From Haliotis asinina (Eukaryota > Mollusca > Gastropoda > Lepetellida > Haliotidae), in the NCBI RefSeq assembly GCF_037392515.1, contig NC_090295.1, positions 18,368,001 through 18,432,000 on the forward strand: a stretch of DNA of 64,000 bases, in the 5' to 3' direction. Position numbers and translations under genes: made by a program. Below are positions 46,860-58,149 of the stretch, piece by piece. The notes below the pieces were generated by a model. That model was not told the origin of the DNA and did not search any database. It saw only the letters and a list, made by a program, of their open reading frames with translations. Position 1 is the first letter of the stretch; every line of letters begins with the position of its first letter.

Positions 46860-47950
46860 TTGAAGTCTAAATAATTTCCATAGAAACCATGAAAAATATA
46901 AATCCCAAAAACCGTATGTCTACCAAGTTGTACTGAAAAATGTTAGGAAGTTTTCATGTTGTGTTCCGGAAACTGAACCCACCCCTCACTTTTGAGACAA
47001 CGTTTAATTTTTTACCATGGAAACAGAAAAATGTAAAAATGACAAAAATCTGAGAATAGCAAAAGGCACCATCACCTTAGGTTCTGTCTGATATATCTAC
47101 CAACAAATATAGAATAGTTCTTGAGTTGTGCTCCGGAAACAAAATGATTATGGACAAGCGGACAGATGGATGGACAAGGTGTCGACTTCATTCCCCCTGC
47201 ATTACATGCAAGACATGGGTCCCATATGACTCTTCAACAAACCTCATGAGCAAGAGGCCCGTGACACAACATGGTGAATAAATGAAAACAAGATTCCTCA
47301 GAAGATGTTATATCCTAATGCCCCTACAAATCATCTGACAGTTACTTCATCTTTACTCAGTCTAAGTTCAAATCGTCGAAAGGACAAATCATCTGACAGT
47401 TACTTGATGTTTTCTTCAGACTAAGTTCAAATCGTTTCCAAGAAAATCAGGAAAATATAAGTGCCATATATATGTAAACAGCAAAAGTCACCACTTCAAA
47501 AACTCTCTAAAATATCTGCCAAGACCTGTTAAAAGTTTAAATGAATTTAAACAAAACCCATCCCTCCCTTTTGAGACTAAGTTCGAACCATTTCCATGGA
47601 AACCGGGAAAAATAAAAGTGACAAGTGTCTGTAAATTCCAAGAGGCACCACTTTAGGGTCTACCTCACATATGTGCCAAGTTTTGCAGTAGATATTAAGA
47701 AAATTTCAAGCTGTGCTGCAGAAACGGAGCCCATCCCTCCGTTTTGAGACTAAGAACAATTTTTTTCCATGGACACCATTACAAAATGACAAAAATCTGG
47801 AAATAGCAAAAGGCACCATAATAGCTTATGTCTGATATATCCTCCAAGTTTCGTTGAAAGCTATTAAAACGTTTTTCAGCGGTGCTCCGGAAACGAAGGT
47901 CACCCCTCCCTTTGAGCCTAAGTTCAAATCATTTCCATTGGCGGATAAAA
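46860..47950 (-). repeat. Interspersed repeats with submonomers (minus)
   Basis: At least two copies or several monomers of the family described at 20130-20690, read on the minus strand: GTCCATCCATCTGTCC near the head and repeated GTTTCCGGAGCAC and GTGCCTTTTGCTATT units. Confidence 0.65.
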
Positions 47951-48164
47951 ACAAGAATTTTTAAAGACCTTTGGTCTGTTGTTACAATGTATCAGATCAA
48001 AAGAGATCAAATGTGTTATACATCTTGTCTATCAATACAGATCTAAGCGACCAATAGTCTTTTTCCAATTTGTATTCCATCAGTTTTTTATTCCTTTTTT
48101 CATTGTGCATCTTTCATGAAAACCTGCGTACTATTATTCTTACTGAACATCTGAATTCGGCATA

Positions 48165-50188
48165 CTGCACAGTACGACGTAAAACTAAAATCACTCACTC
48201 ACCACAACATCTGTTTATCGGGCAATGAAGAAATATATGTGCATTATTGAAGAAAACATTTCCCAGAAACATTTTTCAGAATTGATAATAACCACATTCA
48301 ATGAAGTCAAATTTTGAACAATGTCCTTTTTAAAACAACACACTTGCTATGGATGTGCAACTTCTTTATTATTTAGACACAGCATTTCGGGGATAATACT
48401 TGCCCCTTTGTCAGGTGAATGACAGTCAAAAGTTACAGAGGTATGTATGCTGGATAGCGAACTGTTATCACCATATTTTAGAGGTATTTGCTAAATTACT
48501 CCACCGTTCATTAAATTAACGAAACAGAATTAATTTTGATACTTAAATAGCTATTCACTGATGTGTCCAGCCTGTTCACTGTCGCCGATTGTTTATAACG
48601 CGGTAGAAGGGAATCATGGCAGTATAAACAGATGTTGTCTAACATCAAACTGTAAAAGTTATCACCATTCTCATGCAATTGAAATAATATACATATTTGT
48701 ATCATACACTAACCTCGAATAATAGATTGTGTGACTATTTGAGTGTTTCTTTTACAGTAGATGGATAGGGAGTGAAACACTGACTTCTGACATCTCTACC
48801 CCAACCTAACCCCGAGTTTATTGCATTTGGCATCGAAGAAAAAGCCCTGAAACCAACGCATAATAATGTGCCTATACACGATGGAAAGGAATTATACTTA
48901 CGAATGCCTTGTTTAGGTACAATGATACTAAAATGTTGTGTCCGACAATCGTTGCTACTAAAGGAGAGTCCATCATCACTCACTAATGAATTTTGTTCAC
49001 GAGACGATCCCTCTGTTATCAAAACATTTTTAAACTCCAAAGCAATGAAGGGAAAAACACTTGTCAGAGGTGAAACTAGTGTTCTCCTAAATATGAACTG
49101 TTGCTCTTGCGGCGTTCCGTTTTCTTTCAGCTGTTGTTTGTCTTATACTTAAAAATACACAATGCAGTAAACCACAATTCGAAGTGTTATCCATAAATTG
49201 TAAGTTGCATTTGTTATCTACATGTATTTCACATGACATAAACAACACACAGAAATCAGATTTCTGATGCTCCTCCGAAGCGAATTGGGGCATTGGGAAC
49301 ATTCTGATATGAGGATTATTACATTCTTTGTGGATTTCACACAAAACGGAATAAATCGTGACTGGCATCTACACCAAGTGAGGAAAACATTCTCAAACAA
49401 TGTTTGTGTACTTACCTTTACACCGCGAACACCGTGTGCATCCAGACCTTGACGATCACGAATGACAAATGACATATATTCAGTGCTGCACTCTTATAAT
49501 ACCGGTCTTTGTAAACTGGTTTCTGAGATGAGCTAAAGTCAGGTGTGCGACAGAAAGCGGAGTGGTCGGTAACCAGTTTAAGGGTGTCCTCCTTCAGATC
49601 ATTCTCGAAGAGCGTAGTAAATATTCTGTTGCTGTTACAATGATGAAATAAAAGAAACGCGATGATTCAAAACTGCCAATAAGCCTGGAATTGCTAATGC
49701 AAAATATGATTCCACCCCTCCCCCAAGCTCTTCCTCCCCAACCTCTCCCCGTCTCCTTTTTTAATGCACGGCAATTTTAAAGGTATGTTCATGCATATGA
49801 CACGAACAGGCTTACTGCTGTACCAGAGAAGAATTTGAGTTTCGTTGAAAGTGTATCAGTTATCCAGCAAAATTTAACATCGACAAATAAAGATGTTGAT
49901 TTCTATCTGGAACCAAACCGGCCACTACCACATAAGCACACAACTCTAAAATGTTTTTAAATCTAAGTATGATCTGGAAGCCTGTGGGTGCTCGGAGGCT
50001 GATGTCCCACAACTGAATGTAATAATGCAAAGAAAGTAGTAAGTTATTGTTTATATTTGTAGTTTAATTTTGTAACAATATTCCAGCAATATCACGTACG
50101 GCGGGGGACACCAGAAATGGATTTCACACATAACACACATATGAGGATTGACAAGTTGACAAATGAGTATTAGAAATGCTGACAAAGA
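48165..50188. repeat. Composite repeat related to 56738-62510
   Basis: Its left 0.9 kb (ACATCTGTTTATCGGGCAAT onward) matches 56738-57420 and its right 0.7 kb matches 61800-62510. In the right-hand locus about 4 kb of extra sequence, including a Polinton-like fossil, lies in between. It separates the two copies of the oxidoreductase 5' duplication. Confidence 0.8.
49090..49490 (-). pseudogene. Small Polinton-related fragment
   Basis: Open pieces contain IRMFPMPQ and EEHQKSDFC and GLDAHGVRGVK, which recur next to the second Polinton-like fossil at 61390-61600. Family assignment is by that association only; the fragment is broken. Confidence 0.45.
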
Positions 50189-50653
50189 AGTGACTTATTG
50201 TGATCCTTCTTTATTGATCCAACTTCTCAAGGCCTCTCAAAGAAGTTAGAAGTCTATGGAACTTACAAGAAGTTAGGAGAATGTTTTCATACTGGTTTCA
50301 GAAAATATTCCAGCAATGTCACCAGCAACGAGCTTGAAACATTGGGGAATCTGAACTGAATATCTGTACTGAAGAAATATGACAGATTGGACAGAGTTTT
50401 CTGAAAATGAAGAATTATTAATTTTCATATTTCATACTTTTTTTACTGGCAAACAAGTTGAAGACACCCACTGGCGTTTGCCATTGTGAGCGAAGGGGCC
50501 CCAGGTTATCCGCGATAAAGTGTAATGCGATGGCCTGTCTCAGCAACTACATGTGGAAATAATATCCACGTACATGCACTAGCCATGCACTAGTGTGATG
50601 TTGGCACTTGTGACTACACTATCTGAGCAATGCTTTGAGTAGAACATACTTAC

Positions 50654-50713
50654 AGCCATTGGTTTCTCCAGCAGAATGTGATAGCAGTTCTTGGCAAAGG
50701 CTATAGCAGGATC
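50654..50713 (-). pseudogene. Duplicate of oxidoreductase exon 4
   Basis: Sixty bases, frame and splice sites intact, encode [20 protein letters not shown]. It lies upstream of exon 1 of the main gene, in the wrong order for a normal transcript. Confidence 0.8.
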
Positions 50714-51380
50714 CTGAAGGTGCAAGAAATTTTACGAGTGTTTTGCTGATCATGTGAGTAAGTTTAGCATGCGAGCAATATCACGACCAGAGATGGGCTT
50801 CACACACTCCACCCTATCCCGTTATTTGCCCTTTATCACTAGCATGGGTTGCCAATTCTAACCCAGACAGCCACAAGTAAGATGGTTATGATTGTTCTAA
50901 GCTCTGTTCACAAGCATATTCTGTATGGACAATGTTCTGGAAAAGTCAAAGTTGCTGACTTACATTTGTACATCATACTATGTGCTTTCATATGATATCC
51001 ATAAATATGGGATAACACTTTCTAAATGGCTTTGTGTCTTCAAGTGGAAATGTTTTTGATATGTTGCCTTAAAACAACATCTAACCCTTTCATCTGAATC
51101 ACATATTCAAGATTTGCATGTGCTGTACTGGGTATACGTCTTTGATAAAGTCATAGCTCTGCCTCATATGCAAAACACATGACATTTTAGGTTTGAGTGA
51201 GCTTCACAAATTATACCAATATGGTGAATTAAACCTGGGTCGTCAGCATGTCGAGCAGACGCTTTAACCGTTGGGCTACAACATGGCCCCAGATGTACAG
51301 GAACAGACTCTCCTACTTCACACAATGACTGTCCAGGCCAGACCCCCTGTCAACTACCCCCTACCCCACTGTCAACTCAC

Positions 51381-51518
51381 CTTCATTCTGTCAGGGTACT
51401 GTTGTGCATAAGCTGCATATGTGCTTCCTCGACTACCTGCTCCAACAACAATACATGTCACCGCACCAGTGTGCTGTTCTGGGTTCTCTCTCCTCAGCAT
51501 GTTGATGAGGTTAGACAT
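51381..51518 (-). CDS. Duplicate of oxidoreductase exon 1 (1')
   Basis: Its length (138 bases), acceptor (TTGCAG then AAATG) and GTGAG donor match exon 1. The only residue difference I see is MSNL for MSKL. It could be used as an alternative first coding exon spliced to exon 2 if transcription starts further upstream; otherwise it is a relic. Confidence 0.6.
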
Positions 51519-52818
51519 TTCTGCAAGGATAGAAGCTGAAAATTAACATGGGGTAGGCAGGGTAGCCTAGTGGTTAAGGTTCATCGCAAAACCATAGTTA
51601 CTCACCCCTCACGCAAATTATGATTATGCAATACCATTTAGAAAGTGATCAAATGTACCATAGGACATATGTGAGATTACACTTTCTTGATAAAGTACAA
51701 ATTCTATAACCCGCACCCTCACAGGCACCAAATCGCCAGCACACAAAGTCCGTTGTGACTCGCAGTGGCTGAGAGGGCTAGATGGCTGACTTTGTGTGCA
51801 GGCGATTAGATGCCTGACTCTGAGGGTGCGGGTTTCGAATCCCGTATGGGACTTAATCCCAGAAATTGCACTTTTTTAATTTGGTGTAATCCCCAATAGG
51901 ACATGTTTTACTGAAATTATTTTTCACACTCAAAAACAAGAGTCATCAGAAGATCATTCGCCCCTGCCCCACACGTTTGAGAGAACAAATCATCTGACAG
52001 TCCAGTCCAGTCCAGCTTGATGCTTTCTTAAACCAAGTCCAAATCATTTCCATAGAAACCATGAAATAAATATGCTCCGGAAACAAAATGATTATGGACA
52101 TGCGGACAGATGGACGGCCAAAGAGTTGACTATAATCCCCCTGCATTACATGCCAGACATGGGTCCCATATGACTTCACAAAAACCTCATGAGCAAGAGG
52201 CCCGTGACACACCATGGTGAATAAATGAAAACAAGATTCATCAGAAGATTGCATATCCCAACCAAAGACCCCGAGAAATCATCTGACATTTACTAGATGT
52301 CATCAGAAGATCACCCCCAAGAAACCAAGAAAAATGAAAATGTCAAAATCTGGAAATAGCAAAAGGCACCACGTTAGGTGTTGTTTGATATATACGCTAT
52401 TTTTTGTTGAATAATATTGAATGGTTTTGGAGTTATGCGCTGGAAACAAAATGATTACGAACGGATGGGCGGACAGACAGGCGAGACGTCAACTACATCA
52501 GCTCTCATTACATGCCGGGGGATATAAAAAGTCATCATTTGGGATATTTCATTATATCAAACAAACGGATTTCCCGTCTCAAGTTCAGAGATGCTTAATA
52601 CTTGCTAACAATTTGATAAAAACAACAATGTTTGTTAAAACCTTTGGTTTATTGCTACAAAATATTAGACCAAAACACATCAAATTTATTGCACATCTCT
52701 CTTACCTGTACAGATCTAAGCTCTTTCTAATTTGTATTCCATCAGCTTTTTTATTCCTTTCCTTCATTGTGCATCTTTCATTATAACCCGCGTACTATTA
52801 TTCTCACTGAACATGTGA

Positions 52819-54105
52819 ATTCGGGGCAAATGGGTAACTTGGTGGTTAAAGGTCACACATGCTCCAGGGGGTGCAAATGCATAAATCACTAATTGGCATC
52901 GTTATGAATGAAGCGCCGTCATTAAGACTGTTCAATTCGATCTTAATTACCTTAAATCGACCGTTTTGACAACAGTGCACAATTCTGAACCGCAAACGAA
53001 ATTTCAACTAATCAGACCGGCGCGTCTCCTTGACGTAATAGTAGGTATAGATATGAGGGTCATCTACATTCATCGCTTCTTTTTGTTAAGTTTCAAAATG
53101 TATACAAGTATGATTATAAAGTAATTAGGATTATGGGACCAAATATATTGACAAGTGTCTACATACTGGTGAGTGAACGTTTACAAACCAAGTAAATTTA
53201 GCAAGTGTAGAAATTTATCGCGCAGTATTGTCACTTCGACCCCGACCTCGCTTATGTTACGTTACAAGTTGTGTCATGCAAACTCCTTTTGGTCATGATT
53301 CAAATACATATTTAACTACTTGTAGAAAGTAGTTTTGATTTTCTAACTTAATGAAAACAAACCATAATCTCATTAATTCAAATGGACTTTAGTCCGTGAC
53401 TTCACGATTTTAAAAAATGGCGGCGCCCCGTCTGAGAATGAATGCTATTTAAGTTCTTTTTCATCGACTTACAGAGTCAAAATTACTTTCTACTGGTAGT
53501 AAAATATGTATTTTATTGATGGACAATATTATTTTGCATGACATTGCTTATAACATAACTATTTCACTCTTGGAAGCGAGGCGGGGGTCGATATCATATT
53601 ACTTACGATTATATTGGCACTTCGACCACAACCTCGCGTCCGAGGAAGAAAACGTTATATTCAAACAAAATCCTTTTGGTCAGCAGTGTGTTGTAAGCAG
53701 TCTTTATTTTATGAACTCGATGAAACTTGAACTCCATTTTCTATCTTGGAAGAGTGGTAGGGGGCAAACCATCCGATTTAGTATATACCACAGGCTTCCA
53801 CAACACTCACTTCGCACATACTAACAACCAATTTAAGCACAAACTACGGGGCCCGGTGGAATTCTGTGCATAGTGACACCATCACCCGACCCCAAGGAAC
53901 AATTGAGGGCAACACAACAATTTGGCATGTCTTTAGTGACGTCGAGAAATCAGCAAAATGACGAGCTTCCTACACATTTTCTATACAACTATCTGAAAAT
54001 CGTTCCTTCTATGACGTCACTGCAGGGCTTCTGGCGACAAGGTTACGTAACCTGTCTGTGGTTACGTTTGCGGGCGAGAGAGAAGCAGACGGCTTTTACC
54101 AACTT
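52819..54105. other. Non-coding DNA upstream of the oxidoreductase locus
   Basis: A 102-codon open frame at 53516-53824 has no known domain. Two stretches about 385 bases apart (around 53235 and 53620, each with ACTTCGACC...ACCTCGC and CCTTTTGGTCA) are an old local duplication. A promoter or non-coding first exon of the oxidoreductase may lie here or further right. Confidence 0.4.
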
Positions 54106-54109
54106 TTAA

Positions 54110-56059
54110 AGGGGCACTGATGCGGAGCAATTTCCGTGGACTGGTTGAAACTTTTGTTATTGTTTTTTCTCCCTTTAGTACCCGGATGATATCCCAGAAT
54201 TCGTGACCTCTGCCGGCAGCTCGTATGCGCAATTGAGAGTTTTAATTATAGACAGACCAACTACGGTGATGTCATTTTCACTTCATTACAAATGTATTAT
54301 GAAAACAAATGAAACACTTTGAAAGTTAGTCATCTGCCAGTGGTAGAAATGGTAAAAAACTATTACAACGGAGAAATAGCGAAGCCAATGTACGTCTTTA
54401 TATTTTGTCTCATAACCCTAATTAGTTTATTGTCATATTTGTATGATCTTGAAATTAAAAAAAACCACACGGTCTGCTTATACTGATGGTAAACATGACT
54501 TGACTGTAACATTCAAACATTGTGTAGACTGTCAACGTGGATCGTATTTCACACACTCACTATGCGCGATCTAGTGTGTCTTTTCTGTCATATAGATTCT
54601 GCAGAATGCTAAAATAAATGAATTAAAACAAAATGCATATAATGAATTTAAAACAGACTAATTTTATAGCAACAATGTCAGGCTACTAACTTGTTCAAGA
54701 ATGTATCCATCAATAACCACGTAAAAGGACGATATTCCATACATCTGCAGCTGGTAAATAATCCTGCTCTATGTCGTGTGTCATACAACAGTCTAATTTG
54801 CGCAAAAGTGACACATCGTTTCACGTCTTTCACATTGGTGTAAACCTGATAAACCTCTCATTGGTCACTCACGATAGCACACCTGGAAACTAATTGTATG
54901 ATGTCCGCCATTCTAAGTAATTTAGTTAACCAATAATGAGCAATCAATCAATGAACGCAATGGTGGTTAATTCTTTGAAGGGAGGATGTTGTTTTTACGT
55001 TCGCACTTTATGACAGGGTGTAGTCAGTATAGATTAGTAGATGTACACGCACTGCCTTTTGACAAATCCACTGTAGAAGATAAAAGTAATTAATCAATCA
55101 GTGTGTTATCGGTTAATCCTTTGACCGATGTTTGTTTTTTTAACTCACCTGATAAACCCTTACATGCACGTATTACATAATTAATTAATGTTGTTGAGTA
55201 TTTACTCCTTTGTCGAAGCTTTATCGAGTTATGTGAGTAGTGTCGCCACAAATTAAAGAAATTACATATTCACTAACTGACCATCAAGTGAATGATGACA
55301 AATAACACGTGTAGGTGTATACCATCAAACGCGAGTTACAGCAAGGAAGATGTCATCTCTTTGTCGCATGCAGCCTGAAGACACCTTTGGGCCGAAACTG
55401 TTTTGAGGATACATAAGAAATACATACTGGCATTTGCTGTGTTTTTGGGTAAATAGGTGTAATCAGTTTTTTACGTACTAAAATTTTCAGATTTCTCTAC
55501 CAATGGCAACGTCGTTGTTTTTAGTTTACGAATTCAGTTAAATCAACCGTATGTTTTTATTATCACAGATAATAAACCAGGGTAGCTACCATAGCTACCA
55601 AAATTTACCTGTGATTTTTGCTATGACAGCTGGGCCAACCCTCAAAACTATCTCAATATAAAACTTCGCAGTCTTTCGGACTTATATGAAACAAATGGCT
55701 TGCTACGCGCCTGTAGACATCATATTTTTACATGACATGGTTAAATCCCGAGGTAAAAACACACAGAAATAGGATCAAATTGGATCAGTCACCATACCGT
55801 CCAGGCAGCAGGGAAAAATACTAAACTGCTGGGATATTTTGTTACAGTCAGACAAGGAATACCATGGATATTTTTAAATAATGGCATATGATGGGCATCC
55901 AGCCTCCTGACTGCTTAGGGTGAAGAAATTCTTAATGTGGTCAGGAGCCCAGTCCCCGTGTCCGTCACGGTCGAGAGAGCGGGTGCTGACCAATTTGCAG
56001 CTTGGTTTCGTAATTAGGCTGTTGGCAAGAAACATTATTCGCCCCGCATCAGTGCCCCT
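54110..56059. mobile_element. TTAA-flanked non-autonomous DNA transposon
   Basis: Ends are exact inverted repeats of at least 16 bases (AGGGGCACTGATGCGG left, complement right). They are flanked on both sides by TTAA (54106-54109 and 56060-56063), the target duplication of piggyBac-like elements. The 1950-base interior has no long open frame, so it would need a transposase in trans. The superfamily is inferred from the TTAA. Confidence 0.85.
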
Positions 56060-56063
56060 TTAA

Positions 56064-56680
56064 GCGCTTGGTATTAATTAACCACAAGTTTATTTTAAAA
56101 GAAAACCAATGGTATTCCGTTTATGACTAGCCAGAAATATTTCATGTGCAGTGGTAAAAAGAGTACCAAAAAATTGAGTTTAGTTGTTCTTTAATGCGTT
56201 TGCTTGTCATGCTGAAAACCTGAATTCAGTTCTGGCCCATTCCTGTGATATTGCAATCTAGGGTAGGTGTCAAATAAATGACCATTGGTTCACCCTGGTC
56301 CAAACTCTAGGAGGAAAAAATGGTGCTCGGACGTGATTGGTAATTCTTTCCATCATTTTGTCCTCAGCAGGGGTTAATAGGGAGACACAGGGAATGTTTA
56401 TGAATAAAGACAGAGGCATGCTAAACGCAGTTGGCACATATGTGAAGGCAGATAAAAATCTTGCATAAATAGATGACATAATTCTTATCTTGCACTTAAC
56501 ATTTCTCGACTTCCAGGCCCACTTGTAATCTGCGTAATCCACACCTTGCAGTTTCAACGGCTTTAACATTTCTGTCAGGTTTTTGTAGTTATTGATATTG
56601 TTCTTCATATTGGTTCCAGAAAATATTATTTGTCATAATGAACACATTCTTCTTATGCCATTTCAAAAGTTCACATTCAC
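56064..56680. other. Spacer between transposon and composite repeat
   Basis: It contains a 112-codon minus-strand open frame (56270-56608) without recognisable similarity. No other feature is seen. Confidence 0.4.
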
Positions 56681-56687
56681 ATTGATC

Positions 56688-56780
56688 TCTGGATTATCGT
56701 CCAGGCACGATTATTTACAGACTGCTGCCATATAGCTGGCATACTGCATAGTACGGCATAAAACTAAACTCACTCACTCT
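56688..56780 (+). mobile_element. SINE 3' half
   Basis: GATTATTTACAGACTGCTGC through the CGGCATAAAACTAAACTCAC tail of the CCGTGAAGG-head family. A matching tail is at about 48160-48200. Confidence 0.6.
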
Positions 56781-57480
56781 GCACAACATCTGTTTATCAG
56801 GCAATGAAGTAATATATGTGCATTATTGGTCTTGTTACCCTAGAAAGATCAGTTGATGGAGCAGACACTGAGGTTTATCAACACCTACAGACATTCAGTA
56901 CCAAATCACCACAAATATCAGGAATATTTCCCAAACTGAACAAAACATTTCCTAATACAACACACTTGATATGGATGTGCAACTTCTTTATTATTTAGAC
57001 ACAACATTTCGGGGTTAATACTTCTCCCTTTGTCAGGTGAATGAGCGAATGAGTGTTTCTTTTACAGTAGATTGATAGGGAGTGAAACACTCACTTCTGA
57101 CACCCTCACCCCAACTTAACCCCGATTTTATTTTTTTTCATAAGGGTTCATAACCTTTAATATTTCTCTTCTGAAACATATCATCCAGAATTTTCTTTGG
57201 TTGTCTTTTTTTATTGTTGTCACACAACGTGGAGACAAAAGACTGGAATTGTAATTAACCGTAACTGCACACGTGTGATACTGATGTATTGGCATAACTG
57301 ATAGGCGGCAACAACTGTTTACTAGACAGTAGTATGTACAGGAATATCATGTTTGTTTCCCAACGTGCATGCCAAAGGTATTTCATTTGGCATCAAAGAA
57401 AAAGCCCAAAAATGGACCAAAAGCACAATATTGTGCCTACACGAACTGATTGTGGCACTGTCAGTGTATGGAGTACATCA
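56738..57480. repeat. Composite repeat, left part (second locus)
   Basis: It matches 48165-49000 in the same orientation (ACATCTGTTTATCAGGCAAT, TTTACAGTAGATTGATAGGG). Beyond 57420 the two loci diverge. Confidence 0.75.
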
Positions 57481-57599
57481 CACAGATCTCGGCAATGAAA
57501 CAATAACTATGTAACCATCTTACTATCTCTTGTTCTTTTATAGTGTCCTGAGGATAGAATGTGAAGTTTCTTTTTGACTCAGTATATATTTAGTTCTGC

Positions 57600-57850
57600 A
57601 CTCATATAATACCTGTCTCGTGTGATTATTACCAGTGTCGCACGTCCTGGTTCTCCTCCAGCCAATCAGTTCCCAACGTCAAGTCACGTGGGTGATACTT
57701 ATACTAGCAGTTGTATCTTTTATGCGTGTGCACCTCTAAAGGAATGCAATGATGATCAAAACGAACAGTTCCCAGTCTCTAAGGAGGATGTTAAACTGTC
57801 TCAAATACTACTGTAAACTGGTTTCCGACATGTGGCAAAATCAGCTGTGC
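57600..57850. repeat. ~240-bp direct repeat, copy 1
   Basis: TCCTGGTTCTCCTCCAGCC through CCCAGTCTCTAAGGAGGA recurs in the same orientation at 61620-61850. The two copies bracket the Polinton-like fossil at 58150-61510. Confidence 0.8.
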
Positions 57851-58149
57851 GACAGAAAACCGAGTTTCGGTTTTACTTCAGGACTGCAATCAGAGCATGA
57901 TGTTTTAAAAACAAATGGTTCGCCATACACGTGGATAGAAGCATATTTGGAAAACTGATGAAACAACACCATGAAAAGTCACATCATTTGAGAATAGACA
58001 GCACCGAGAGTAATGCGGAGGCCAGGAATCTGCTTTTTGAAACAGTTCTGTCGTGCCTTGTTCCGACAGAGAACCGATTTAAGAAATTTAGGACTTCCAC
58101 CTCTTCATTTCAAAATGCATAACCTGTGTTAGGTCATGTAACATAAAGA
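57851..58149. other. Unassigned segment before the second fossil
   Basis: About 300 bases with no recognisable gene or repeat. Confidence 0.35.

Larger units (their letters stand above)
44175..48175. repeat. Segmental direct duplication, copy 1 (exons 1-4)
   Basis: It shares its start (TTATTGTGATCCTTCTTTAT), exon 4, exon 1, a fold-back SINE and its end (CATTGTGCATCTTTCAT) with 50189-52818, in the same orientation and order. Copy 1 is the longer and retains exons 2 and 3. Confidence 0.9.
50189..52818. repeat. Segmental direct duplication, copy 2
   Basis: A shortened copy of 44175-48175. A deletion between its equivalents of about 45030 and 45800 removes exons 3 and 2, leaving exon 4 and exon 1 copies only. 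Confidence 0.9.
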
